Shown: positions 40,028 through 49,489, numbered from the stretch's first letter. The stretch is DNA of 64,000 nucleotides from Massilia sp. PDC64 (GCF_900101265.1 NZ_FMZS01000006.1:186001-250000); one strand, 5' to 3'. Made by a program: numbers and translations. The notes: generated by a model from the letters alone, not told the origin.

Positions 40028-42001
40028 ATGCCCATCCTGCCCACCCAGACCCACCGCGAAGCCACCGTCAAGACCGCACTCGGCGGCGACGTGCTGCTGT
40101 TCAAGCGCATGCAATGCAGCGAGGCGCTGGGCCGCCTGTCGGAGTTCCGCATCGAGCTGGCGTCCGAGCGCGGCGACATCAGGATCGCCGACATCCTCGG
40201 CACCGGCATGACGGTGAGCCTCGACCTGCCGCAGGGCGGCAAGCGGCACTTCCACGGCATCGTCACGCGCTTTTCCTACCAGGGCTGGCGCGACGGCCTG
40301 CCCTCCTACGTCGCCATCGTGCATCCGGCCCTGTGGCTGCTGACGCGTTCCACCAACTGCCGCATCTTCCAGGACAAGACCGTGCTCGACATCCTCAAGG
40401 ACGTCATCGGCGAATACGGCGGCGCGGTGGCGCTGGATGACGGCCTGTTGTCCGCGACGCCGGCGCAGCGCGAATACTGCGTCCAGTACCGCGAGACGGA
40501 TTTCAATTTCGTCTGCCGCCTGCTGGAGGAAGAGGGCATCTACTTCTACTTCAAGCACGCGGACGGCGAGCACACGATGGTGCTGGCCGACGGCTACGGC
40601 GCGCACGAGACGGTGGATGGCTACGGCACCATCCCGTTCCGCGACGAGGACACGGTGCGCGACGCGCTGAAAGAAGCCGTGACGCGGCTGAATCCGGGCG
40701 GCGAAATCCAGCCGAGCGTGATGGTGCTGAACGACTTCGATTTCGACAAGGCGTCGTCCAGCGTCAGCGGCGGCCTGCTGGTCAAGGCCAACGTGCCCGC
40801 GCCGTTCGGGCAGCAGAGCTACGAGCACTACGATTATCCCGGCCGCTACAACGTGACAGGCACCGGCAACGGCTTCGCCCGCGCGCGCATGGAGGCGTTG
40901 CACGGGCAGGGTGAGCGGATCGAGGCCGCCGCAAGCGCGCGCGGGGTGACGACGGGCGCGCTGTTCACGCTGGCCGAGCATCCGCGCGACGACCAGAATC
41001 GCGTGTTCCTGGTCACGTCGGCCGAGACGTCGATCACCGGCGTCGACTACCGTTCGGACGGCCGCAAGGAGGGCCTCGACTTCGAATGCAGCTTCGAGGC
41101 CATCGGCAAGGAACACAGCTACCGCCCGCCGGCGACGGCGCGCAAGCCCATCGTGCAGGGGCCGCAGACGGCGATGGTGGTCGGCAAGGCGGGCGAGGAG
41201 ATCTGGACCGACAAGTACGGCCGCATCAAGGTGCAGTTCCACTGGGACCGTGTGGGCCAGTCGGACGAGAAGAGCTCGTGCTGGGTGCGCGTGCAGCAGG
41301 GCTGGGCGGGCAAGGGCTGGGGCATGATGTTCGTGCCGCGCATCGGCATGGAAGTCGTCGTCAGCTTCCTCGAGGGCGACCCGGACCGGCCGCTCGTGAC
41401 GGGCTGCGTCTACAACAGCGACGCCATGCCGCCGTACACGCTGCCGGACAACCAGACGCAGTCGACCATCAAGTCCAACACGTCCAAGGGCGGCAACGGC
41501 TTCAACGAGATCCGCTTCGAGGACAAGAAGGACAGCGAGGAAATCTTCGTCCAGGCCGAGAAGGATTTCAATCGCGTCGTGAAGAACAACGACACCTTGA
41601 AGGTCGGCTTCGAGAAAAAGGACAAGGGCGACCAGACCATCCAGATCGCCAACGACCAGAGCCTCGACGTGGGCAACGACCGCAAGGTGCACGTCAAGAA
41701 CGACCAGACGGTCGCCATCGACCGCAACCTGTCCACGACGGTCAAGAACGACGAGACGCGCAAGGTCGACAACAACCAGAGCGTCAAGGTGGGCAACAAG
41801 ATCGTCGTCGAGGCGAATACGTCGATCGAGCTGAAGGTCGGCAGCAGCAGCATCAAGATCGAGCCCACGAAGATCACGATCAAGTCGGTGGAGATCGCCG
41901 TGCAGTCCGATGCGAACATGGAGATCAAGGCCGGCGCGATGATGCAGGTGAAGTCCGGTGCCGTCATGACCATCGAAGGCGCGCTCGTGAAGATCAATTG
42001 A
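40028..42001 (+). CDS. vgrG: T6SS spike protein VgrG (TssI)
   Basis: A 657-residue VgrG. The N-terminal gp27-like part includes LSEFRIELASERGDI and TRFSYQGWRDGLPSYVAIVH; the gp5-like OB-fold follows (IWTDKYGRIKVQFHWDRVGQ, SSCWVRVQQGWAGKGWGMMF, PRIGMEVVVSFLEGDPDRP). The C-terminal trimeric beta-helix has a ladder of short repeats such as NDQSLDVGNDRKVHVKNDQT. There is no extra C-terminal enzyme domain, so cargo is probably separate. It follows the PAAR-like gene and precedes a FecR-like exported protein. Confidence 0.96.
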   Translation: MPILPTQTHREATVKTALGGDVLLFKRMQCSEALGRLSEFRIELASERGDIRIADILGTGMTVSLDLPQGGKRHFHGIVTRFSYQGWRDGLPSYVAIVHPALWLLTRSTNCRIFQDKTVLDILKDVIGEYGGAVALDDGLLSATPAQREYCVQYRETDFNFVCRLLEEEGIYFYFKHADGEHTMVLADGYGAHETVDGYGTIPFRDEDTVRDALKEAVTRLNPGGEIQPSVMVLNDFDFDKASSSVSGGLLVKANVPAPFGQQSYEHYDYPGRYNVTGTGNGFARARMEALHGQGERIEAAASARGVTTGALFTLAEHPRDDQNRVFLVTSAETSITGVDYRSDGRKEGLDFECSFEAIGKEHSYRPPATARKPIVQGPQTAMVVGKAGEEIWTDKYGRIKVQFHWDRVGQSDEKSSCWVRVQQGWAGKGWGMMFVPRIGMEVVVSFLEGDPDRPLVTGCVYNSDAMPPYTLPDNQTQSTIKSNTSKGGNGFNEIRFEDKKDSEEIFVQAEKDFNRVVKNNDTLKVGFEKKDKGDQTIQIANDQSLDVGNDRKVHVKNDQTVAIDRNLSTTVKNDETRKVDNNQSVKVGNKIVVEANTSIELKVGSSSIKIEPTKITIKSVEIAVQSDANMEIKAGAMMQVKSGAVMTIEGALVKIN

Positions 42002-42008
42002 GGCTGCC

Positions 42009-42845
42009 ATGCGTTACCGACTTCTTTTCGCCTGCCTGATGCTCACCGCCGCCGCCCTCCGCGCGGAGGAGTCCGCGCCCCGCACCGTGCTGACGCTGGC
42101 CGACCAGCCGCTGCGCCTGATCCGCGGTGCGGCCGTGTACAAGGCCGGCAGCGGCGTCGCGGTGCAGAAGGACGACATCCTCGAGACGGAGGCCGCCGGC
42201 GCCCAGGTGGAAGCGGGCGCGGATGCGATCGTCGCGCTGGGCCCGCAGAGCCGCGTGCTCGTCGCGAACCTGGCGGCGGACGGCAAGTCGCCCGTCGAGC
42301 TGGAACTGCTGCAGGGCTGGGCCAAGGTCTACGCCAGGGGGCGCCGCGCCAGCGTCGTCACGCCCGCGCTGCAGGTGACCGTGCCGTCCGGCTCGACGAT
42401 CGTGCATGCGGGCGGCGGCATGGATGCCGTGTTCGCGGAAGAGGGCGAACAGCAGGTCGCCAGGGCCGGCACGACATTGAAGCTCGCAGCCGAACAATAC
42501 GCGGGCATCGACACCGGCAAGCCGCAACCGGTACTGGCAGCCGGCCGCCCGCCGCGCGCCTTCGTGAGCGCGCTGCCGCCGGCGTTCCGCGACCACCTGG
42601 CGCGCGTCCCCGGCGTCAGGAATGCGGGCAAGGTGGCGCCCGTGAAGGAACGCGACGCCGCGTTCGCCGACGTGGACGACTGGCTGGCGTCCACGCTCCC
42701 GGCGCGCCGGCGCTTCGTGGCGCGGTTCAAGCCGCGCCTTTCGGATCCCGATTTCCGCAGGCAGCTCGACCGCGCACTCGGCCAGAGCCCCGACTGGAAG
42801 CCCGTGCTGTACCCGGCCCGGCGTCCGGACAATGGACTGTTCTGA
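42009..42845 (+). CDS. Exported FecR-like domain protein in T6SS operon
   Basis: A 278-residue exported protein with a Sec signal peptide (about 1-19, ending ALRAEE). A FecR-type strand-rich domain (about 25-160) shows the fold's LVANLAADGKSPVELELLQG and VVTPALQVTVPSGSTIVHAG pattern; the C-terminal part (about 185-278) is helical and basic with paired PxFRxxLxR-like segments. FecR domains are known from envelope signalling and T3SS/flagellar-type systems. The position 7 bp after vgrG and before the heme sensor makes a periplasmic signalling or structural role in T6SS likely. No membrane anchor is seen besides the signal. Function not established. Confidence 0.75.
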   Translation: MRYRLLFACLMLTAAALRAEESAPRTVLTLADQPLRLIRGAAVYKAGSGVAVQKDDILETEAAGAQVEAGADAIVALGPQSRVLVANLAADGKSPVELELLQGWAKVYARGRRASVVTPALQVTVPSGSTIVHAGGGMDAVFAEEGEQQVARAGTTLKLAAEQYAGIDTGKPQPVLAAGRPPRAFVSALPPAFRDHLARVPGVRNAGKVAPVKERDAAFADVDDWLASTLPARRRFVARFKPRLSDPDFRRQLDRALGQSPDWKPVLYPARRPDNGLF

Positions 42846-42884
42846 CGCCGCGCCAACCAGAATTCAATCAGGAGAACACATCAC

Positions 42885-43763
42885 ATGAAACTTTCGATCG
42901 CCGCCAAATTCAACCTGGTGTTCGTGTCGATCTTCGCCGTCGGCTTCCTCGCCGCCGGCGTCGTCGCGGACCGCCTGCTCAAGGAGAGCGCGCGCGAGGA
43001 AACCCTGCAGAACGCCCGCCTGCTGCTGGAAGCGGCCAAGAGCGTGCGCGGCTACACCGCGAGCCAGATCCAGCCGCTGCTGAAGAACCAGATGAAGTTC
43101 GAGTTCCACCCGCAATCGGTGCCGTCGTATTCCGCAGTCGAAAACCTGAACGTGATCCTGAAGTCCTATCCGGACTTCTCGTACAAGGAAGCGACGCTGA
43201 ACCCGACCAACCCGCGCGACAAGGCGTCCGACTGGGAAGTGGACGTCGTGCAGACCCTGCGCAACAAGCCGGACATGAAGGAATTCGTGGGCGAGCGCGA
43301 TACCGCGACGGGCCGCAGCCTGTACATCGCGCGGCCGCTGCAGATCAAGGACCCGGTCTGCCTGGGCTGCCACACGACGGCCGCGGAAGCGCCCAAGACC
43401 ATGGTCGACATCTACGGTCCGAACAACGGCTTCGGCTGGAAGCTGAACGAAGTGGTGGGCGCGCAGGTGATCTCCGTGCCGATGGCCGTGCCGCTGGCGC
43501 GCGCCAACTCGATCTTCAAAACGTTCATGGCGTCGCTGTTCGGCGTGTTCGCCGCCGTCTTCATCGCGCTCAACGTGATGGTGCACCTGTTCGTCACGCG
43601 CCGCATCAAGCGCCTGGCGACGGTCGCCGACGACGTCAGCATGGGCAAGTTCGAGGCGGATGAATTCGACGTCAAGGGCAACGACGAGATCAGCGGCCTG
43701 GGTCGCTCGTTCAACCGCATGCGTACGAGCCTGAACAGCGCGCTCAAGATGCTCGAGGAATAA
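42885..43763 (+). CDS. Heme-binding Tll0287-like (DUF3365) HAMP sensor, no output domain
   Basis: A 292-residue membrane protein. Membrane helices are at about 9-28 and 211-236; between them is a periplasmic domain of the Tll0287-like/DUF3365 type carrying a c-type heme motif CLGCHT (Cys159, Cys162, His163). After the second helix comes a HAMP domain (about 237-289, RRIKRLATVADDVSMGKFEA and DEISGLGRSFNRMRTSL) and then the protein ends, so it has no kinase or other output. It lies 13 bp before a Ser/Thr kinase gene. It may sense redox state, NO or oxygen through its heme and pass a signal to that kinase; that is inference. Confidence 0.85.
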   Translation: MKLSIAAKFNLVFVSIFAVGFLAAGVVADRLLKESAREETLQNARLLLEAAKSVRGYTASQIQPLLKNQMKFEFHPQSVPSYSAVENLNVILKSYPDFSYKEATLNPTNPRDKASDWEVDVVQTLRNKPDMKEFVGERDTATGRSLYIARPLQIKDPVCLGCHTTAAEAPKTMVDIYGPNNGFGWKLNEVVGAQVISVPMAVPLARANSIFKTFMASLFGVFAAVFIALNVMVHLFVTRRIKRLATVADDVSMGKFEADEFDVKGNDEISGLGRSFNRMRTSLNSALKMLEE

Positions 43764-43776
43764 AGCAGGACAGGAA

Positions 43777-45252
43777 ATGGCAACAATCGACAGGATAGGG
43801 AAGTACCGCATCGACGGCGTGCTGGGCAGCGGCGCCATGGGTGTGGTCTACAAGGCGTACGACGCCGACATCGCGCGCACGGTCGCGCTCAAGACGATCC
43901 GGCACGAGCTGCTGGACGGCCTGCAGGACGGTCTGCACGAACAGGACATCGTCGCCCGCTTCCGCAACGAGGCGCAGGCGTCGGGACGCCTCGTGCACCC
44001 GAACATCGTCGCCGTGTACGACTTCGGCGCGTACGCGGACACGACGTACATCGCGATGGAATACGTGGACGGCACGCCGCTGAACGCATTCCTCGTCAAG
44101 GATGTGCCGATGGACCTCGCGGCCAGCATCACCTGCATCACGCAGCTGCTGCGCGCGCTCGACTATGCGCATGCGCGCGGCGTCGTCCACCGCGACATCA
44201 AGCCCGCCAACATCCTCATCACGGGCGACGCCCAGGTCAAGATCACGGACTTCGGCATCGCCAAGATCGAGTCGTCCACGCTGACGCAGGTGGGCGCCGT
44301 GATCGGCACACCCAGCTACATGTCGCCCGAACAGTTCAAGGGCGAGACGGTGGACGGCCGTTCCGACCTGTTCGCCGTCGGCATCGTGCTGTACCAGATG
44401 CTGACCGGTGTGCGGCCATTCAGCGGACCGGCGTCGACCGTCATGCACCAGATCATCCACGAGATGCCGCCGCGCCCCAGCGAGCACCAGCCGGCGCTGC
44501 ATCCCGCGTTCGACGCGGTGCTCGCGAAGGCGATGGCCAAGCGCATCGAGGACCGCTACCCGAGCGCGCAAGCCTTCCAGGACGCGCTGAACGCCGCCTA
44601 CATGCAGCAGACGGGCGGCGTGCCGCTCACCGACGAGGACAACGAACGCACGGTGCTCGCGTTCCAGCGCCCGGCCGTGCCCGCGCCGGCGCGGCCCGCG
44701 CATCCCACCGGCGCGTCGCAGAGCATGCCCGCGACGGGCAGCGCTTCCAGCCTGACCAGCGTCCCGGAATGGCTGCACAACCTGGCGCCCGACCTGCAGA
44801 CGGCACTGTCGACGCAGATCGGCCCCGTGGCGAAGCTCGTGCTCAAGAACGCGGCGCGCGATGCCGTCGACCTGGACGACCTGTGCAACCGGCTGCTGCC
44901 GCACATCGGTTCCGACACGGGCCGCACGCAGTTCCAGGACAGCATCCGCGAGATCAGGAAGAAGCATGGCCTGTCCACGCTGGCCACGATGAGCGGCCGC
45001 AGCCAGACCGGCGCACCGAAGACGCAGCTGACGCAAATGACGGGCATGCCGACCCTGCTGCAACTGAGCCCGGAGCAGATGGAGGCGGCGCAGATGAAGC
45101 TGGCCGTGTACGTCGGCCCGATCGCGAAGGTGCTGGCCAAGCGCGCATCCAAGTTGACGGGCAACGCCGACGAGTTCTATCGCCTGCTGGCCGAGAACCT
45201 GCCGGATCCGCAGGAGCGCGCACGCTTTTTGAAGGACGTGGGGCGGAGTTGA
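43777..45252 (+). CDS. Ser/Thr protein kinase (PpkA-like) with duplicated C-terminal domain
   Basis: A 491-residue Hanks-type kinase. The kinase domain (about 5-275) has the G-loop GSGAMGVVYKAYD, catalytic loop HRDIKPANIL, DFGIAK and TPSYMSPEQFKG. No membrane helix is evident. The C-terminal half contains two copies of a helical unit: IGPVAKLVLKNAARD near 348 and VGPIAKVLAKRASK near 446, about 98 residues apart, each followed by a D/E-rich motif and an LLPHI or LLAENL segment. By analogy with PpkA-Fha it probably phosphorylates the adjacent FHA protein to trigger T6SS assembly. The heme sensor lies upstream; no PppA-type phosphatase is visible nearby. Confidence 0.92.
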   Translation: MATIDRIGKYRIDGVLGSGAMGVVYKAYDADIARTVALKTIRHELLDGLQDGLHEQDIVARFRNEAQASGRLVHPNIVAVYDFGAYADTTYIAMEYVDGTPLNAFLVKDVPMDLAASITCITQLLRALDYAHARGVVHRDIKPANILITGDAQVKITDFGIAKIESSTLTQVGAVIGTPSYMSPEQFKGETVDGRSDLFAVGIVLYQMLTGVRPFSGPASTVMHQIIHEMPPRPSEHQPALHPAFDAVLAKAMAKRIEDRYPSAQAFQDALNAAYMQQTGGVPLTDEDNERTVLAFQRPAVPAPARPAHPTGASQSMPATGSASSLTSVPEWLHNLAPDLQTALSTQIGPVAKLVLKNAARDAVDLDDLCNRLLPHIGSDTGRTQFQDSIREIRKKHGLSTLATMSGRSQTGAPKTQLTQMTGMPTLLQLSPEQMEAAQMKLAVYVGPIAKVLAKRASKLTGNADEFYRLLAENLPDPQERARFLKDVGRS

Positions 45253-45295
45253 GGAACACGCAACTGTATAATCGATCGACTACCCCAGGACCCCA

Positions 45296-46765
45296 ATGCC
45301 CATCACACTGAGCGTCTACATGTACCGCAACGCGGCGCCGGCACAGGCGCTGACGCGGCGCTTCGACCAGCTGGGCGGCGCCATCGGCCGCGCGCCCGGC
45401 AACGACCTGGTGCTCGACGATCCCGGCAAATACATCTCGCGCCTGCATGCGCGCGTCGAGTACCGCGACGACGCGTTCTGGCTCGTCGACGTCGGCAGCA
45501 ATCCGAGCCTCGTGAACGACCGTCCCGTCGGCGCAGGCCGCTCCGTGCAGCTGGAAGACGGCGACCGCGTCACCATCGGCGACTATCAATTGCTGGCCAG
45601 CGTGGAGAGCGAGGCGACGGCGTTCCTGCCCGCGGCACCGCCGCCGTCCCCGCTGCAAGTCGCGCCGCCGCCGCCCGCGGTCACGCCCGACCTGCCCATG
45701 AATCCGGACGATTCGCTGGCGAATGCGGGCATCCTGGACGTAGGCGGCGATCCGCTCAACCCGAGCTTCGATCCGCTCGGGCTGAACCTGTTCGGCAGCC
45801 CGGCACCTGCCCCCGCCGCGGTGCAGAACGTGCCGGCATGGCGCGGTGCCGAAAGCGACCACGTGCCGCCGGAACAGCTGCCGTTTGCGCCGCCTGTCGC
45901 GGTGACGCCGCAGCCGCAACCGCAGGCCACGCCGGCGATGGCGATCCCGGACGATTACGATCCGCTGGCGGATTTTCTCCCGCCGCGCGTGCAGGCGGCA
46001 CCGGCGCCGGCACCGGTGATTCCCCCTGCGCTGCCGGTCGACCAGGCCGAAGCGACAGCGTTCGCGCCGAGCGCGCCGCCCGTGACGACGCCGCCCGTGA
46101 TGCCCGTGCCCGCGGCACCACCGCCACCGCCCGTGCAAGCCGCACCGCGCACATCCGGCACCGCGGCCGCGGACGACCCCGTGATCCAGGCCCTGATGCG
46201 CGGCCTGGGCCTGACGGAACTGAACACGAAGCGCAGCGCCGAGGAGATCGCGGAACTGGCCGGCGCCATGCTGCGCGAAGCGACGGCCGGCACGATGGGC
46301 GTGCTGATGGGCCGCGCCATGACCAAGCGCGAGAGCCGCCTGGATATGACGATGATCTCGGCCGCCGCCAACAATCCGCTGAAGTTCTTCCCGGACGCCG
46401 ACAGCGCGCTCACGCAAATGATCAACGGGACGATGCCGGGCTATATGCAGCCGGCGCGCGCGTTCGCCAACGCGTTCGACGATCTGAAAGCGCACGAGCT
46501 GGCGATCATGGCCGGCATGCGCGCGGCGTTGGAAGGCGTGCTCGCGCGCTTCGACCCGGCCGCCATCGAGGCGCGGCTGCAGGTGCCGACCGTGATGGAC
46601 AAGATGCTCGCATCGAACCGCAAGGCCAAGATGTGGGACCGCATGGTCGAGCTGTACACGCAGATGGCCAGCGAAGCGGACAGCGACTTCCACCGCCTGT
46701 TCGGCGAAGCCTTCGGCAAGGCCTACGAGGAACAGGTCGCGCGGCTGCGCCAGGCGCGCCGCTGA
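45296..46765 (+). CDS. tagH: T6SS FHA-domain protein (TagH/Fha)
   Basis: A 489-residue FHA protein. The N-terminal forkhead-associated domain (about 20-100) shows GGAIGRAPGNDLVLDDPGKY then ISRLHARVEY and GSNPSLVNDRPV, which bind phosphothreonine. A Pro/Ala-rich linker (about 110-290) leads to the conserved T6SS C-terminal domain (about 295-489; LMRGLGLTELNTKRSAEEIA, PLKFFPDADSALTQMING, MWDRMVELYTQMASEADSDF). In Pseudomonas, Fha1 is phosphorylated by PpkA and activates the system. It lies 43 bp after the kinase gene and 36 bp before tssK, so the same circuit is likely here. Confidence 0.92.
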   Translation: MPITLSVYMYRNAAPAQALTRRFDQLGGAIGRAPGNDLVLDDPGKYISRLHARVEYRDDAFWLVDVGSNPSLVNDRPVGAGRSVQLEDGDRVTIGDYQLLASVESEATAFLPAAPPPSPLQVAPPPPAVTPDLPMNPDDSLANAGILDVGGDPLNPSFDPLGLNLFGSPAPAPAAVQNVPAWRGAESDHVPPEQLPFAPPVAVTPQPQPQATPAMAIPDDYDPLADFLPPRVQAAPAPAPVIPPALPVDQAEATAFAPSAPPVTTPPVMPVPAAPPPPPVQAAPRTSGTAAADDPVIQALMRGLGLTELNTKRSAEEIAELAGAMLREATAGTMGVLMGRAMTKRESRLDMTMISAAANNPLKFFPDADSALTQMINGTMPGYMQPARAFANAFDDLKAHELAIMAGMRAALEGVLARFDPAAIEARLQVPTVMDKMLASNRKAKMWDRMVELYTQMASEADSDFHRLFGEAFGKAYEEQVARLRQARR

Positions 46766-46801
46766 CCTCCCATCAACCGATACTCCAACCACTGCCAACG
46801 A

Positions 46802-48133
46802 ATGTCCTGGAATAGTAAAGTCATCTGGTCGGAGGGCATGCTGCTGCAGCCCCAGCACCTGCAACAGCACGACCGCTATCTGCACAGCGTGATCGAACAA
46901 CGCGTCGCGGGCGTGCGCGCCTACGCGTGGGGCTTCACGAAGCTGGTCATCGACGAACAACTGCTCGCCCAGGGCAAGCTCGCGCTGCTGGCGGCGAGCG
47001 CCGTGCTCCCGGACGGGACCACGCTGAACCTGCCGCAGGACGACGCGCTGCCCGAGCCGCTCGACATCCCCGAGGATGCGCGCGATGCGCTGGTCGTGCT
47101 GGCGCTGCCGCTGCGCCGCATGGGCATCGCGGAGACAGGCGACGACCCCGGTCCCGACAACTTTGCGCGCCACCGTCCCGTCGACTACGAGGCGATGGAC
47201 AGCAATGGCCTCGACAACAGCGCGCTGATGCAGGTGGGCAGCCTGCGCCTGCGCATCGCGCTGGAGAAGGACGTCGTCAACGCGTACACGACGCTCGGCA
47301 TCGCGCGCGTGATCGAGCGCCGGCCGGACAACCGCGTCGTGCTCGATCCCGCGTACTGCCCGCCGTGCCTGGACTTCCGCGTCGCGCCGCGCCTGTCGGC
47401 CTTCGCCGACGAGCTGGTCGGCCTGCTGGGCCAGCGCGCGCAGGCGCTGGCCGGGCGCCTGAGCCAGCCGGGCGTCGCCGGTGCCGCCGAGATCGCGGAC
47501 TTCCTGATGCTGCAACTGCTGAACCGCAGCCTGCCGCTGTTCGGCCACCTGGCCGGCATGACCGGGCTGCATCCGGAGCGGCTGTATGCGGAACTGGCCC
47601 AGCTGGCGGGCGAACTGTCGACGTTCAGCCGTCCGGACAAGCGCGCCGCCACGTATCCGGTGTACCGCCACGACAAGTTGAACGAGAGCTTCGCGCCGCT
47701 GATCGAGGACGTGCGCGCGGCGCTGTCGCTCGTCGTCGACCCGCGCGCCGTCGCGCTCACGCTGGAAGAGCGCCAGTTCGGCATCCGCGTGGCCGTCGTG
47801 CCGGACAAGGAACTGCTGCGCACCGCGACGTTCGTGCTCGCGGTGAACGCACACATGCCGCCGGAAGCCGTACGCAGCGGCTTCCCGGCCATGGTCAAGA
47901 TCGGGTCGATCGAAAAGATCCGCGACCTGGTGAACCTGCAGCTGCCGGGCATCGCCCTGCGCGCGCTGCCCGTGGCGCCGCGCCAGCTGCCGTTCCACGC
48001 CGGCTACACCTATTTTGAACTCGACAAGGCGGGCGAGCACTGGGCCCAGCTGCAGAACTCCGTCGGCTTCGCGATGCACATCCCGAACGAGTACCCGGGA
48101 TTGCAGATGGAGTTCTGGGCCATCCGCAAATAA
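46802..48133 (+). CDS. tssK: T6SS baseplate-membrane connector TssK
   Basis: A 443-residue TssK (VasE/ImpJ), which connects the baseplate to the TssJLM membrane complex; 440-450 residues is standard. It begins MSWNSKVIWSEGMLLQPQHL then QQHDRYLHSVIEQRV, the hallmark N-terminus, and has FSRPDKRAATYPVYRHDKLN and a C-terminal part ending ANEYPGLQMEFWAIRK-like (NEYPGLQMEFWAIRK). It is followed 23 bp later by tssL. Confidence 0.97.
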   Translation: MSWNSKVIWSEGMLLQPQHLQQHDRYLHSVIEQRVAGVRAYAWGFTKLVIDEQLLAQGKLALLAASAVLPDGTTLNLPQDDALPEPLDIPEDARDALVVLALPLRRMGIAETGDDPGPDNFARHRPVDYEAMDSNGLDNSALMQVGSLRLRIALEKDVVNAYTTLGIARVIERRPDNRVVLDPAYCPPCLDFRVAPRLSAFADELVGLLGQRAQALAGRLSQPGVAGAAEIADFLMLQLLNRSLPLFGHLAGMTGLHPERLYAELAQLAGELSTFSRPDKRAATYPVYRHDKLNESFAPLIEDVRAALSLVVDPRAVALTLEERQFGIRVAVVPDKELLRTATFVLAVNAHMPPEAVRSGFPAMVKIGSIEKIRDLVNLQLPGIALRALPVAPRQLPFHAGYTYFELDKAGEHWAQLQNSVGFAMHIPNEYPGLQMEFWAIRK

Positions 48134-48156
48134 GCAAAATAAGCAGGAGGACCGCA

Positions 48157-49470
48157 ATGAGCGATCCCGCAAACCCGATGCAGGACCCCGACCGCACCGT
48201 GCTCGTGCCCACACCCGGCGGGCGCCGCACGGCACCGTCGCAACCGCCGGCCACGCCGGCGCCCGAGTCGCGGCCGGCACCCGGTGGCGCGCCCGCCCAG
48301 TTGCACGGCGTGGGCCTGAACCCGCTCGTGCGCGCCGCGAACCCGCTGCTCGATCTCGTGCCGCCGCTGCGCCGCATGGCGTCGCATCCGGACGTCGAGG
48401 CGCTGCGCATGCAGCTCATAGGCGCCATCAAGACGTTCGAAGCGTCCGCCAAGGCCGCGCACGTGCCGCACGACCAGATCGCGGCCGCGCGCTACGCGTT
48501 GTGCACGCTGCTGGACGAGACCATCTCGTCGACGCCGTGGGGCGGCGGCGGCGTGTGGGCCAGCCGCAGCCTGCTGGTCGCGTTCCACAACGAGGCATTC
48601 GGCGGCGAGAAGTTCTTCCTGATCCTGCAGAAGCTGTCGCAGGCGCCGAAGGAAAACGTCGACGCGCTGGAGCTGATGTATTTGTGCCTGGCGCTGGGCC
48701 TGGAAGGACGCTACCGCGTCATCGACAACGGCCGCAGCCAGCTGGACGCGCTGCGCGAACGCCTGCAGCAACTGATCGCGCAGCAGAAGACGCCCGTGGA
48801 AGCCGAGCTGTCGCCGCACTGGAAGGGCGCCACCGGCAAGGGTGAGCCGTTGTGGCGCATGGTCCCCGTGTGGATCATGGCCGCCGGCGCCGCCGTCGTC
48901 CTGATCCTGCTGCAGCTCTTCCTCGGCCACCGCCTGGGCAGCGCATCCGACCCCGTGTTCGCGAACCTGCTGTCGCTGAAGACGGCCCCGCCGCCCGTCG
49001 CGACACCGGCCGCGCCTGCGCCCACCGTACCGCGCCTCGCCGGCTTCCTCGCGCCCGAGATTGCGCAAGGCCTCGTCACCGTCGTCGACAGCGCGGATCG
49101 TTCCGTCGTCACCCTGCGCGGCGACGGCGTGTTCGCGTCGGGCAGCGGCGACGTCTCCGGCGCCTATCTCGGCCTGCTCGGCCGCATCGGCGCCGCGCTG
49201 AAGACCGTGCCCGGCAAGGTGATCGTCGTGGGCCACACGGACAACACGAAGCCCGGCCTGTCGGCGCATTTCCCGTCTAACTACGAACTCTCGAAAGCCC
49301 GCGCGACCGCCGTGCGCGACCTGCTGGCCGAACGCGCCGGTCCCGAAGCACGCTACAGCGTGGAAGGCCGTGGCGACTCGGAACCGCTCGCGTCGAACGA
49401 CACGCCGGCCGGCCGCTCGCGCAACCGCCGCGTGGAGATCGTCCTGCTGACGCCCGCGACGGCACCTTGA
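48157..49470 (+). CDS. tssL: T6SS membrane-complex protein TssL with OmpA domain
   Basis: A 437-residue TssL. The cytoplasmic DotU-like domain (about 45-225) contains LLDLVPPLRRMASHPDVEAL and ALCTLLDETISSTPWG, a single membrane helix (about 235-255) follows, and a periplasmic OmpA/MotB-type peptidoglycan-binding domain (about 310-437) with GHTDNTKP and NYELSKARATAVRDLL completes it. It is the long, evolved TssL form. With TssM it makes the trans-envelope channel; the OmpA domain anchors the complex to peptidoglycan. It starts 23 bp after tssK and ends 19 bp before tssM. Confidence 0.96.
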   Translation: MSDPANPMQDPDRTVLVPTPGGRRTAPSQPPATPAPESRPAPGGAPAQLHGVGLNPLVRAANPLLDLVPPLRRMASHPDVEALRMQLIGAIKTFEASAKAAHVPHDQIAAARYALCTLLDETISSTPWGGGGVWASRSLLVAFHNEAFGGEKFFLILQKLSQAPKENVDALELMYLCLALGLEGRYRVIDNGRSQLDALRERLQQLIAQQKTPVEAELSPHWKGATGKGEPLWRMVPVWIMAAGAAVVLILLQLFLGHRLGSASDPVFANLLSLKTAPPPVATPAAPAPTVPRLAGFLAPEIAQGLVTVVDSADRSVVTLRGDGVFASGSGDVSGAYLGLLGRIGAALKTVPGKVIVVGHTDNTKPGLSAHFPSNYELSKARATAVRDLLAERAGPEARYSVEGRGDSEPLASNDTPAGRSRNRRVEIVLLTPATAP

Positions 49471-49489
49471 TCCCGATACGGAATCCGCA

